Below are positions 1-8,290 of a DNA stretch of 64,000 nucleotides, piece after piece (the first letter of the stretch is position 1; the number at the start of each line of letters is the position of its first letter). The stretch is taken from positions 1 to 64,000 of the forward strand of contig JACJYT010000003.1 of the NCBI GenBank assembly GCA_020635975.1. Reading direction: 5' to 3'. The notes beneath the pieces were generated by a model, which was not told the origin of the DNA, did no database searches, and saw only the letters and a list, made by a program, of their open reading frames with translations. A program made the position numbers and the translations under genes. The stretch is from Chitinophagales bacterium. Its GTDB lineage: Bacteria; Bacteroidota; Bacteroidia; Chitinophagales; UBA8649.

Positions 1-2
1 AA

Positions 3-1415
3 GAAAGTTGGCATCGACTTGAAACGGCGCTGAAATATAATGGTTATGCAATGCCCCGTAGGCGTATTGTAGTAAACCTTGCACCAGCTGATTTAAAAAA
101 AGAAGGTGCTGCCTATGATTTGCCTATCGCCGTTGGAGTTTTGGCAGCAACTGATCAGGTCTCTTCAGGTGATTTGCATAATTATATTATCATGGGCGAA
201 CTATCTCTAGATGGCGAATTGAAAGCCTTAAAAGGGGTACTTCCAATGGCAATTCAGGCTCGAAATAGCGGTTTTACCAAATTTATAGTTCCAAAAGCCA
301 ACGCTAGAGAGGCGGCAATAGTAAAGGATATTCATGTATATGGAATAGATCATTTAAATGATGTGGTAGCATTCCTCAACGGAGATTTACATCTTGAACC
401 TCAGTTCGTAGATACAAGAAATGAATTTTTTTCCAACCAAACTAAGCTTAGCATTGACTTTGAAGATGTTAAAGGTCAAATTAAAATTAAGCGTGCTTTA
501 GAAATTGCGGCGGCAGGTGGACATAATATAATTTTAATCGGTCCGCCAGGAGCTGGAAAGACCATGTTAGCTAAGCGCTTACCCTCTATTCTTCCTCCTT
601 TATCATTGAATGAATCTCTAGAAACAACCAAGATTCATTCTGTTTCTGGCCTGCTAAAAACTAATGATTCTCTGGTTTTTGAACGACCTTTTAGAAGCCC
701 TCACCATACTATTAGCGATGTGGCTCTGGTTGGGGGAGGAACGCATCCACAACCAGGGGAAATTTCACTTGCTCATAATGGAGTTCTCTTCCTCGATGAG
801 TTACCTGAATTTAAGCGAACCGTACTAGAAGTAATGCGCCAACCCTTGGAAGATAGAAATGTTACCATTTCTCGATCTAAGTTTTCAGTTACCTATCCAA
901 GCAGCTTTATGTTGGTTACCAGTATGAATCCATGTCCCTGTGGCTATTACAATCATCCCGAAAAGGATTGTGTCTGTGCTCCTGGAGTTGTACAAAAATA
1001 TTTGAATAAGATAAGCGGACCGCTGTTAGATAGAATTGATCTTCATGTGGAAGTAACTCCCGTGCCCTTTAAGGATTTAAGCTCAGAGAGATTAGAAGAG
1101 AAGAGTGTGGAAGTTAGATCTAGAGTTATTGCTGCAAGAGAAATACAAAGGCAGCGTTACAATGGAAGCACCATAAATTCTAATGCCGAAATGAGTTCCA
1201 AGTTGTTACGAGAGCTATGTAGAATCTCAGAATCTTCTAAATCCTTACTAGACCGAGCTATGGAGAAGCTAAACCTCTCAGCTCGAGCTTACGATAGAAT
1301 TTTAAAAGTAAGTCGCACGATAGCCGATTTAGATGCCTCGCCAAATATAGAAGCCCAACATTTAGCCGAAGCCATTCAGTACAGAAGTTTGGATAGGGAG
1401 AATTGGGGGAGTTAG
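3..1415 (+). CDS. comM: YifB/ComM-family Mg-chelatase-like AAA+ ATPase (5' partial)
   Basis: The 5' end is cut by the window edge. The frame is open from base 3, and the residues before the first ATG at 51 (ESWHRLETALKYNGYA) match the family upstream of PRRRIVVNLAPADLKKEG, so that ATG is internal. About 40 N-terminal residues are probably missing. Visible parts are the N-terminal ChlI-like domain, a Walker A motif GPPGAGKT at 540-563, a Walker B (VLFLDELPEF) near 785-812, and the Cys-rich insert MNPCPCG...CVCAPG typical of ComM. The C-terminal helical Mg-chelatase domain ends QYRSLDREN. In other bacteria ComM is a hexameric helicase that drives branch migration during natural transformation; that role here is inferred. 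The last 41 bases recur at 2077-2117. Confidence 0.95.
   Translation, partial: ESWHRLETALKYNGYAMPRRRIVVNLAPADLKKEGAAYDLPIAVGVLAATDQVSSGDLHNYIIMGELSLDGELKALKGVLPMAIQARNSGFTKFIVPKANAREAAIVKDIHVYGIDHLNDVVAFLNGDLHLEPQFVDTRNEFFSNQTKLSIDFEDVKGQIKIKRALEIAAAGGHNIILIGPPGAGKTMLAKRLPSILPPLSLNESLETTKIHSVSGLLKTNDSLVFERPFRSPHHTISDVALVGGGTHPQPGEISLAHNGVLFLDELPEFKRTVLEVMRQPLEDRNVTISRSKFSVTYPSSFMLVTSMNPCPCGYYNHPEKDCVCAPGVVQKYLNKISGPLLDRIDLHVEVTPVPFKDLSSERLEEKSVEVRSRVIAAREIQRQRYNGSTINSNAEMSSKLLRELCRISESSKSLLDRAMEKLNLSARAYDRILKVSRTIADLDASPNIEAQHLAEAIQYRSLDRENWGS
1374..1414 (+). repeat. Direct repeat copy 1 (3' end of comM)
   Basis: This 41-bp segment encodes the last residues of ComM and is repeated at 2077-2117 with 39 of 41 bases identical. 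The final 32 bases (1383-1414 and 2086-2117) are identical. The two copies bracket the ORF6N gene. Confidence 0.9.
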
Positions 1416-1474
1416 GTGGATTTATTTTTAGATCACAAAGCGGATTCTATTAAATATTAGAGTAAATTATTAAA

Positions 1475-1981
1475 ATGGAAGTACAAATTATAAAGGATAA
1501 AATTCATGAAATAAGAGGACATAAAGTAATGTTAGATTTTCACCTTGCAGAGCTATATGAAACGGAAACAAAAAGACTTAAAGAAGCCGTAAGAAGAAAT
1601 ATTTCTCGTTTTCCGGAAGACTTTATGTTTGAGTTAAGTAAAGAAGAATTTGAAAACTTGAGGACGCAAATTGCGTCCTCAAGTTTTCATGGAGGAACAC
1701 GGTATGCTCCATTTGCTTTCACAGAACAAGGAGTTGCTATGTTAGCAAGTGTTATAAATAGTTCAAAAGCTATTCAGATTAATATTCAAATTGTGAGAAC
1801 ATTTGTGTTATTAAGGCGATATTCCTTAAACCATAAAGACCTAAATCAAAGACTAGCTCTACTTGAGCAAAAAGTTGATGTAAAATTTAAGGATATTTAT
1901 TCAGCACTGAACTTTTTAATTCAAGAAAAAGAGCAAGAAATAAAGTCCAAAGAACGTAAACGAATTGGTTTTAAGAACTAA
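1475..1981 (+). CDS. ORF6N domain-containing protein
   Basis: This 168-residue protein carries an ORF6N domain over roughly residues 5-115, shown by IRGHKVMLDFHLAELYE, RFPEDFMFEL and the hallmark FTEQGVAMLASV. A coiled-coil tail rich in Lys and Glu follows. ORF6N domains occur in phage and mobile-element proteins related to KilA-N/Bro antirepressors and are thought to bind DNA; the target here is unknown. The gene sits alone between the comM tail and a decayed second copy of that tail, with no integrase or transposase beside it. Codons for residues around NLRTQIASSSF form a perfect 18-bp inverted repeat at 1652-1688. It may be a remnant of a mobile element. Confidence 0.85.
   Translation: MEVQIIKDKIHEIRGHKVMLDFHLAELYETETKRLKEAVRRNISRFPEDFMFELSKEEFENLRTQIASSSFHGGTRYAPFAFTEQGVAMLASVINSSKAIQINIQIVRTFVLLRRYSLNHKDLNQRLALLEQKVDVKFKDIYSALNFLIQEKEQEIKSKERKRIGFKN
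1652..1688. repeat. Perfect 18-bp inverted repeat inside the ORF6N gene
   Basis: Bases 1652-1669 and 1671-1688 are exact reverse complements around a single central base at 1670. The arm begins GAAAACTTGAGGACGCAA. It lies wholly in coding sequence and is not followed by a T-run, so it is not a terminator. Confidence 0.95.
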
Positions 1982-1983
1982 AA

Positions 1984-2118
1984 TTAGAGACAAGACTAGT
2001 GGGTTTGCAAAACGGAAGTGCTGATAGAGCATTTGAAGTAAGTCAGGAAATTCCTACTCTAGACTTGGTGGAGCTGATTCAGTTTAGAAGTTTGGATAGG
2101 GAGAATTGGGGGAGTTAA
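1984..2118 (+). pseudogene. Decayed second copy of the comM C-terminal end
   Basis: A short open frame without a start codon ends at TAA 2116-2118. Its translation contains SADRAFEVSQEIPTLDL and ends LIQFRSLDRENWGS. The last 13 residues match the ComM end except for one conservative Tyr/Phe change. Upstream, SADRAFEVSQ can be aligned loosely with SARAYDRILKVSR of ComM, with deletions. I read it as the remains of a duplicated or displaced comM 3' end. Chance is excluded for the 41-bp identical core, but homology of the upstream part is uncertain. Confidence 0.6.
2077..2117 (+). repeat. Direct repeat copy 2 (comM 3'-end duplicate)
   Basis: This is the second copy of the 41-bp repeat at 1374-1414, offset by 703 bp. 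It differs only by AC to TT at 2084-2085. Confidence 0.9.
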
Positions 2119-2164
2119 ATAAGTTCTACTTAATAAAGTATCTACATTCTTAGAATCCCAAAAA

Positions 2165-2201
2165 AAAATGCCGCTTAATTTTTACATCAAGCAGCATTTT
2201 T
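2165..2201. terminator. Probable bidirectional terminator
   Basis: An A-run, a stem of ATGC-C-GCTT against AAGC-A-GCAT, and a T-run (2197-2201) form a hairpin with flanking A and T tracts. It lies between convergent genes (ORF6N gene and the propeller gene) and could act in both directions. Confidence 0.65.
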
Positions 2202-2202
2202 C

Positions 2203-2238
2203 GATTCATTTGCTTAAACTTAAAAAAACAAATGAGTC
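2203..2238. terminator. Second hairpin in the convergent intergenic region
   Basis: GATTCATTTG (2203-2212) pairs with CAAATGAGTC (2229-2238) with one G-T wobble. The loop holds a 7-A run, which would read as a U-tract only within the loop. It may assist termination of the minus-strand gene ending at 2257. A run of eight Gs follows at 2239-2246. Confidence 0.4.
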
Positions 2239-2256
2239 GGGGGGGGATACAAACTT

Positions 2257-4332
2257 TTAATTTTTAATTAATTTGGCTTTAAGAATTTCATCAACTCTAC
2301 GTATCTCTAGTAGATAAATTCCTTTTTCTAAATTGCTAATATCGAAGCTTTTGCTACTTGCTTGCATTCTAAGCACTAGCTTGCCAGTCAAATCGTAAAG
2401 CAAAACATCCTCATTATTATAATCCATATTGGCTATTTCAAATTTACCACTTGTTGGATTAGGGAATATGTTTAAGTCTGCATATCTAAGATCTCTAATG
2501 CCAACACTTATGGTAATACTAGTACATGCGGATGTATCACTACAGCCATTTTCGCTTAGAATTACTGCATAGTTTCCTGTTTGACTAGCAATAAAACTCT
2601 GTCCGTTTTCACCACTTAATAAGGTATTATTATCGCAATCCATCCATTGATAAGTTGCGGTAGTAGAAACAGCGCTTAAAGTATCTCCACTTAGGTTAGT
2701 ATTCACATCGATTGAAGTAATAGTTAAATCTAAAGTAAGAATAGAGTCACAGCCGTAAGCATTTACTAGGGTATCTGTGGCTGTATTATTATTACTGGTG
2801 TAAACTACGCCGTTAAAGCTGTAAGAGTCACAAGCGTCTATGCTTAAAGTGTTATATGTAGGTGCACAGCTAAGCTTCATAACAAATATATCTATAGAGC
2901 CATTACTTACTACTTCATAAACTCCAACTCCTGGATCTAAATCGGCGGTATCAGAAAAATCTCCAGTAACATACACATTGTTAAAAACATCTACAGAGAT
3001 ACCCGTACCATAATCCATCAAGGTACTTCCTACATTTTTACCCCAAGTAAAATTCCCGTTCGTATTAAATGCAGCGATAAAGCCATCCATACCCCCATTT
3101 GAGTTTAGATTGAATCCGCCAGCACTTGGATTTAGATCTATGGTTTCGGTAAATGCACCCGTGATATAAGGATTGCCAAAAGCATCTACACTAATTGCTT
3201 CGCCTCTGTCGTTTCCAAGTCCACCAAAGCCTTTAGCCCAAGCTAAACCTCCATTTTCATCATATTTAGCTACAAAGATATCATTGTCGCCGGTTGATAC
3301 TAAATCGATGGTTCCAGCACCTTGCTCTAAGGTAGCAGTAGATTGAAAATACCCACTTACGTAGACATTGTTCGCTGCATCTAAAGCCAATGCATTACCT
3401 TGACATAGCGAATTGCTCGCGATTTTCTCTGCCCAAATGTAGTTGCCATTTTCATCATATTTAGCTACAAAAACATTCTGTGCACCTTGCCCTACTAGTT
3501 CCTCCGTCCCAACACCTGGATCAAAGTCTACCGTTCCACTAAATTTTCCTGTAATATAAATATTATTGTTGCCGTCTAGTTTTATATCAAATCCATCATT
3601 CGCTCCATTCGCACCAATGTTTTTAACCCATGTTAAATCACCGTTGCTTGTGTATTTAGCGATAAAAATATCGGAGTTGCCATTTGCAGTTAAGCTAGTA
3701 GTACCTGGTCCTGGATCAAAATCAACAGTTTGCCAAAAGGAACCCGTAACGTATAAATTTCCAGAGGTGTCCACATCAATTCCGTAAGCATATTCAAACA
3801 AAGAACCTCCAAAGGTTTTTACCCAAATTAAATTGCCAGAAACGTCGAACTTAGATATAAAGGCATCATTTTGCCCATTAGAACTTAAAACTATTGGCCC
3901 AGAACCTGGATCATAAACCCAAGATCCATAAAAGTCACCAGCAACATAAACATTACCAGCATCATCTACGGCAATAGATCGACCAATATCTTGGTTGCTT
4001 CCACCGAAGTTTTTTGCCCAAACTAGATTGCCAGATGCGTCCATTTTAGATATATAGGCATCAAAAAAACTGCTAGGTAAGCTAGTTGTTCCGGAGCTTG
4101 GGTCAAAGTCGGCTGGACCTAAATAAGCACCAGTTATATACACGTTACCAGCTGGATCGGTGTAAACCTCTTGCGCCTTGTCTTGTGCCTGAAGATTTCC
4201 TCCAATACCATAAGCCCACTCAAAATTATGATTTTGGGCTTTTAATAAATGGAAAGGTATTAAAAGATAGAAGAAGCTAATTGATAGAGATTTTAAAAGC
4301 ATTCTCTTGTTAGTTGTAGAAGTAAATTTCAT
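2257..4332 (-). CDS. Secreted seven-bladed beta-propeller (SBBP-repeat) protein with T9SS sorting domain
   Basis: The 691-residue protein starts with a signal peptide (hydrophobic residues about 10-32, cut after LKAQ). Residues of about 50-490 hold seven repeats built on D..GNVYITG.F...DFDPG.GT, each followed by a GN..W.K..GG turn, which fits one closed seven-bladed propeller of the SBBP type. Next comes a region with CDSYSFNGVVYT and CDSILTLDLTI motifs, common in Bacteroidota surface proteins, then an Ig-like segment. The last ~75 residues (LNIFPNPTSGKFEI ... YLLEI) are a type A T9SS sorting domain, so it should be exported across the outer membrane and attached or released there. Its ligand is unknown. 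Acidic DFDPG turns could bind calcium; this is inference. Confidence 0.85.
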   Translation of the reverse strand: MKFTSTTNKRMLLKSLSISFFYLLIPFHLLKAQNHNFEWAYGIGGNLQAQDKAQEVYTDPAGNVYITGAYLGPADFDPSSGTTSLPSSFFDAYISKMDASGNLVWAKNFGGSNQDIGRSIAVDDAGNVYVAGDFYGSWVYDPGSGPIVLSSNGQNDAFISKFDVSGNLIWVKTFGGSLFEYAYGIDVDTSGNLYVTGSFWQTVDFDPGPGTTSLTANGNSDIFIAKYTSNGDLTWVKNIGANGANDGFDIKLDGNNNIYITGKFSGTVDFDPGVGTEELVGQGAQNVFVAKYDENGNYIWAEKIASNSLCQGNALALDAANNVYVSGYFQSTATLEQGAGTIDLVSTGDNDIFVAKYDENGGLAWAKGFGGLGNDRGEAISVDAFGNPYITGAFTETIDLNPSAGGFNLNSNGGMDGFIAAFNTNGNFTWGKNVGSTLMDYGTGISVDVFNNVYVTGDFSDTADLDPGVGVYEVVSNGSIDIFVMKLSCAPTYNTLSIDACDSYSFNGVVYTSNNNTATDTLVNAYGCDSILTLDLTITSIDVNTNLSGDTLSAVSTTATYQWMDCDNNTLLSGENGQSFIASQTGNYAVILSENGCSDTSACTSITISVGIRDLRYADLNIFPNPTSGKFEIANMDYNNEDVLLYDLTGKLVLRMQASSKSFDISNLEKGIYLLEIRRVDEILKAKLIKN

Positions 4333-4366
4333 ATCGACATCGTTTATTTTGAATTAAAGAATATTA

Positions 4367-4753
4367 TTAGTGAGATAAGTTATTTAAGGAAGTACTCATT
4401 TCCGTAAATGCTTTTTTTTGCTGACCAGCTATAGCCATACTTAAAAGTTTTGAGCTTAAGATTTCCAATGGGTTTCTATATCTTTTTTTATTTGGACCTA
4501 AAATTGCGTTTAATGCCTTGTTTGGAATCACATAGCTCGCATGTAATTGCTGCTTCCCATCTAGCTCCAACTTTAAACCATGCATGCTGCTTTTTTTAAC
4601 TAAAATACATTTAGCTATTTGTCCACTAGCATCGGTTTGCATGTCCCAAACATCGTATTCAATACTTACTTCGTAGGGACTAGAGTTTTGAATGAGTTTT
4701 AGAATTTGATCTAAAGATTGATATTCTTGCTTAAGTGTAATTTGTGTATACAT
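4367..4753 (-). CDS. Hypothetical protein
   Basis: I do not recognise this 128-residue protein. It has no signal peptide or membrane segment, is basic toward the C terminus, and has a mixed alpha/beta look with a helical, Lys/Gln-rich end (SSKLLSMAIAGQQKKAF). It lies 34 bp upstream of the propeller gene on the same strand, so the two may be cotranscribed. An ATG start with no good Shine-Dalgarno sequence is used. The coding call rests on an open frame of normal length and codon use like its neighbours; no function is proposed. Confidence 0.6.
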   Translation of the reverse strand: MYTQITLKQEYQSLDQILKLIQNSSPYEVSIEYDVWDMQTDASGQIAKCILVKKSSMHGLKLELDGKQQLHASYVIPNKALNAILGPNKKRYRNPLEILSSKLLSMAIAGQQKKAFTEMSTSLNNLSH

Positions 4754-5112
4754 AATTCTAAGTTTTATAATGAGATAAATAATTTAGATTTAATTCTAAG
4801 TATTGAAGTGCTAACTTACACAAGTCAAGTTATTAATGACCCATTACTCGGGGGGACAAAGTAGGGGACATAGGTATGAATTGCATTTAAAAGCTAGTTT
4901 TGTACAATTTGCTTTAGAATTGGTCCATAATATTTTATCTCTTTTATTAAATTTCACGCTAAAATTATAGCGATAAATTTGCTCAAGGCGAATCTATTTT
5001 TTATCTTTTACCTTTTTTTAAGCACGTTAATTTAATTTATAAATTATTTGTAATCAGTTATTTATAATAAATTCGTGTCCTTTTTTAACGAGTAAATGGA
5101 AGTGCTGGAAAT
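4754..5112. other. Intergenic region between divergent genes
   Basis: This 359-bp AT-rich region holds no convincing gene. It contains three possible plus-strand -7 boxes: TAGTTTTG (4895-4902), TAAATTTG (4974-4981), and the near match at 5068-5075 that has a -33-like TTTG at good spacing. A run of six Gs lies at 4850-4855. No structured RNA was recognised. Confidence 0.5.
5047..5075 (+). promoter_or_regulatory. Probable promoter of the 506-residue helical protein gene
   Basis: TTTG at 5047-5050, 17 bp, then TAAATTCG at 5068-5075 (seven of eight to a TAnnTTTG box counting free positions). The predicted leader is about 30 nt to the ATG at 5113. Confidence 0.45.
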
Positions 5113-6633
5113 ATGATACAGGATGCATCAGAGAAGAATAAGCTACATGAGCTAATTCGAAGCTTAGCAAAGACAGATAAGGCTTACCTTAAGAAATATT
5201 CTAAAATTTTTATTGCTAAAGAAGCTACCATTCACAAAATTTATTATTCCATATTGGAAAAAATGGAGGTCTTCTCTCTAGACGAATTGAAGCGAAAGTT
5301 GGATCAATATGGTGGTTATAGAAGGTTCAAAAATGCTGAACAAGAGTTGTACACGCAAATTTTAGAAGATTTGGTAGTGTTGAAGAGCAAAAAGCGTCCA
5401 ACTTGGCAGTATTATATGGAGCATATGAAGTTGGGTTATCTCTTTCTAAGCGACAAACATGAGGAAGCTATGAAGCAGTTTGATGTACTAGAGAAAGTTA
5501 GAGAAAAGGCAAATAATTCTACTATTGATTATCTATATCATAAATTTCATTATCACCATCTAGCTTCTGTTAATATAGCAAGAACTCCAGAAGATACCGA
5601 AAAAGAGCTTCGGGCTGAGGAGGATTTGCGAAGAAGCCTTTTAGACTTACAATTGGAATTTTTAATAGAGACAGCAGCCTTCAATTTTGATAAGTATCGA
5701 TTTGGTGCTTACAATAAAACGCGTGCTCAATTTGTGTCCGACTTGAAGTCTTTTCATGAAAAATATGTTGACCCCTTACCTCAAAGTTTAACAACAAAGA
5801 AATGGAAAATGCGCTCGATTTATTACCATTTTTTTTGTAATTATCACATGAAACTTAATAATTCCGAGGAGTCGGATAGGTATAGTCGGAGCTATTATGA
5901 AGAGTTTAAACAGAGGGATATAAAAAGTCAATTTTATTTAGCTTATATCAATGCACTTTACTTTAGAATATCGTATTTGGTTTTGTCTAAGAATCAGGAG
6001 GTATATGAACTATTAGAAGAATTTAGAACCTACCTTAACGAAGAAAAAAACTTAGAATCCAGGGCGGTATTATATGCTATGTATTGCCAATGCAGTTTGC
6101 ATGCTTATACTCGCTTTGTGGATTTTAAAGCAATAGAAAATTTTATTGAAAGCGACGCATTACTTTATCAGAAGGACTTGAAAGCATCAACTATTCGAGT
6201 GGTACTAGCTGCCGATTTCTTATGGGCATATGCCCTGTTTAAATTGAAAAAGTATAGCGATGCACAAGTGTTTTTAGATAAGATTTTTAAAGCTTTAGGT
6301 AAAATTCAAGAATCATATAATAATATTTTAATTGCAGCGAGACTACTCGATATTCTTATTCATTTTGAGTTGAAGAATTATGAGAATATTGACTACTATA
6401 TCAATAATTTGGAGAAGGAGATTGCAAGAAGGAAGCAATTAATACAATTTGATAAAGACTTCTTTAAGCATTTAAAGAGATTGAACAAGAGTTTTTTTTC
6501 TGGCCAAGAGCCAGATTTTACAAACTTCATTTCTTTTCTTGAAAACAATAAGGAGGAAGATAGAGTTGAGTCTTACGTTCAAGTAGTAGATATGAAAACT
6601 TGGTTGCAAAAGATGCTTAATGTATCGTTGTAA
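5113..6633 (+). CDS. Hypothetical all-helical cytoplasmic protein
   Basis: This 506-residue protein has no signal peptide or membrane segment and is rich in Lys, Glu, Leu and Tyr. It appears to be almost entirely alpha-helical, with TPR-like pairs of helices, for example LFKLKKYSDAQVFLDKIFKAL and LLDILIHFELKNYENIDYY. Its N terminus (LHELIRSLAKTDKAYLKKYSKIF) resembles a large unnamed Bacteroidota family whose members open with a motif like L-I-K-S-L-x-x-S-E-K-R-Y-F-K; this is recollection, not a search. It stands alone between a divergent and a convergent gene. A scaffold or regulatory role is possible, but nothing in the sequence identifies a partner. Confidence 0.75.
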   Translation: MIQDASEKNKLHELIRSLAKTDKAYLKKYSKIFIAKEATIHKIYYSILEKMEVFSLDELKRKLDQYGGYRRFKNAEQELYTQILEDLVVLKSKKRPTWQYYMEHMKLGYLFLSDKHEEAMKQFDVLEKVREKANNSTIDYLYHKFHYHHLASVNIARTPEDTEKELRAEEDLRRSLLDLQLEFLIETAAFNFDKYRFGAYNKTRAQFVSDLKSFHEKYVDPLPQSLTTKKWKMRSIYYHFFCNYHMKLNNSEESDRYSRSYYEEFKQRDIKSQFYLAYINALYFRISYLVLSKNQEVYELLEEFRTYLNEEKNLESRAVLYAMYCQCSLHAYTRFVDFKAIENFIESDALLYQKDLKASTIRVVLAADFLWAYALFKLKKYSDAQVFLDKIFKALGKIQESYNNILIAARLLDILIHFELKNYENIDYYINNLEKEIARRKQLIQFDKDFFKHLKRLNKSFFSGQEPDFTNFISFLENNKEEDRVESYVQVVDMKTWLQKMLNVSL

Positions 6634-7026
6634 GGATGGAACTTTTTTGAATTGAAAAAGTAATTTAATAATCTTTTGATTCATAAATTATAGGCTATTT
6701 ATGCTTGATTGTGTTTTCTTTGGGATTTAGGATTGACAAATAATCGCATATTCCTGTACATCTATGTTGAAATTACCTGAAATGTATTTTGTTGGCATCG
6801 GACATGGAATTATCTTAATTGAATTGATTTCGCATTTCTATATATTCTTTGACCTCCAAAGGACTTTATTTAGGCTTGTGTGCTTCTTTTTTTTAGATAT
6901 TGTTTATATTGTTATGTATAAATAAATGAACATGAATTGTAATTGTTGTAATTGTCGCGAAGTTCAAGTGAACGGCCATTTTTAATGGAAAGTATAATGG
7001 ATTAGACTTAATTACAAGGAGGCGAA
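6634..7026. other. Intergenic region between convergent genes
   Basis: This 393-bp region has no supported gene. A weak AT hairpin follows the upstream stop (ACTTTTT 6641-6647 against AAAAAGT 6655-6661), and CCATT/AATGG pairs near 6976-6988. Short repeats of AATTGTAATTGT occur near 6934-6955. Nothing else stands out. Confidence 0.5.
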
Positions 7027-7674
7027 TTAAAAACTATACTTATACCCTAAACTAAAAATTATCTCGCTCTCCGGAGCAGCCACATTAAATTCTTGATTGT
7101 AAATCAAAGAAGGCTTTAAACGGTGGTGCTTATTAAAGTTGTATTCTAAACCAGCTGCTAATCTGAAATTATTAAATGCGTGGGTTTTATAGTTGATATT
7201 GTAATAAACCTCGCCCGAAAAGAATGGGGAATAATGCTTGTTAATCCGATATTCCACGTCCAATTTGTTTCTGAGATTGTAATCATTAGCTTCTAACTTG
7301 GCAAAATTGCTTTGAAAACTTAAGCGGTAAGCAAGGGTGAAATCTGCAATTTTGTAACGCACCGTTTGGTTAATACTAATTCTATGTCCAAGTAAGGAAT
7401 TTTCTTTAAGTGTTAACCGATAACTTGTTTCCACCCGATAATATTTGTTCACCTTATAGGTAAAGCCGAGTTCATTCAACCAGCGACTGTAACTCGTTAA
7501 ATTATTGTTTAATCTTAACATAGAAGTATACCCCAGTTCAAAGTTTTTAACAAGTTCTTTCTCTATACTAATTCCTGTCCAAAGTCCAAGGTCGGTTTGC
7601 CCCAAACCCAATAAAGGAAGCAATACTACTAAAGAGCTAATAAAGGCCTTTATCCTTAACCAACTATTTTCCAT
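7027..7674 (-). CDS. DUF2490 family outer-membrane beta-barrel protein
   Basis: A 215-residue protein with signal peptide (about residues 1-25, ending GLGQ) followed by alternating aromatic/polar strands such as NFELGYTSMLRLNN, YRVETSYRLTLKEN and YSPFFSGEVYYNINY, and a C-terminal FSLGYKYSF that resembles an outer-membrane barrel end. It matches DUF2490, a Bacteroidota barrel family without known activity. It overlaps the DUF4956 gene by 11 bp and is the last gene of the CotH/VTC operon, so it is likely the outer-membrane member of that system. Confidence 0.85.
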   Translation of the reverse strand: MENSWLRIKAFISSLVVLLPLLGLGQTDLGLWTGISIEKELVKNFELGYTSMLRLNNNLTSYSRWLNELGFTYKVNKYYRVETSYRLTLKENSLLGHRISINQTVRYKIADFTLAYRLSFQSNFAKLEANDYNLRNKLDVEYRINKHYSPFFSGEVYYNINYKTHAFNNFRLAAGLEYNFNKHHRLKPSLIYNQEFNVAAPESEIIFSLGYKYSF

Positions 7675-8290
7675 AGTACACTCTTAGTCTAGCGTAATCT
7701 CGTATATAATCCACATCAATAATTTCGTAGCGAATGATTTCTTTACCTATCCTTTTTTTCAAATCTTCTAAAAGCAAGCTCTCATTTTCTGGTTTCATAT
7801 TTTCTATGATATCATAGCGAACCAATTGCATATTCATACCACTATTCATAGCATATCTTTCTAAATAATAGGTAATTCCAATAATGAAAGCATTGGTAAA
7901 GAGTAATTCTGTATAGCTTACTTTCTTCGTGGCTAAAGCATTAATTACAGCCACTGCAATAACAATAAACATATAAGTCATTTCCTTAACTTGTATCGTA
8001 GTGGTTCTATATCTAAGAATGGAGAATACTGCAAACAATCCAAAGGCAAAGCCAATGCTTAAATCAACCTTGCTAAATAAATGGCATACAAAAAATATCA
8101 AAGGATTGAATATCATAAAAGTAAATAGGTACTCACTATCTCTTCGGGTTGGTTGATAAATGAAATAGATTATCGAGTAAGCTACACTTATATTTAAAGC
8201 CAATCGAATTAATAACTCATAAAAATCCGTGTCGAATAGCTTGATGCCAAAAATTTTGATAGCATCTAAGAAAATGGTTAAATCAATCAT
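7664..8290 (-). CDS. DUF4956 family integral membrane protein
   Basis: The 208-residue protein has about four membrane helices (around residues 28-45, 55-72, 75-90 and 105-150 in two segments) and a soluble C-terminal alpha/beta domain ending VDYIRDYARLRVYYGK. The conserved core FGLFAVFSILRYRTTTI and KEMTYMFIVIAVAVINAL identifies DUF4956. Members are regularly encoded next to VTC-type polyphosphate polymerase domain proteins, as here, where the gene overlaps the polymerase gene by 8 bp and DUF2490 by 11 bp. I infer an inner-membrane partner that may anchor the polymerase or move its product; this is unproven. Confidence 0.88.
   Translation of the reverse strand: MIDLTIFLDAIKIFGIKLFDTDFYELLIRLALNISVAYSIIYFIYQPTRRDSEYLFTFMIFNPLIFFVCHLFSKVDLSIGFAFGLFAVFSILRYRTTTIQVKEMTYMFIVIAVAVINALATKKVSYTELLFTNAFIIGITYYLERYAMNSGMNMQLVRYDIIENMKPENESLLLEDLKKRIGKEIIRYEIIDVDYIRDYARLRVYYGK

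Noticed and set aside
2239..2246. Run of eight Gs near the end of the propeller gene (and six Gs at 4850-4855)
   Set aside because: It lies outside coding sequence and outside the -33/-7 promoter elements seen, so phase variation is not supported; could be a simple homopolymer.
3566..3787. 73-codon open frame opposite the propeller gene (also 4086-4280)
   Set aside because: These are antisense frames opened by the regular repeat codons of the real gene; no start context or family match.
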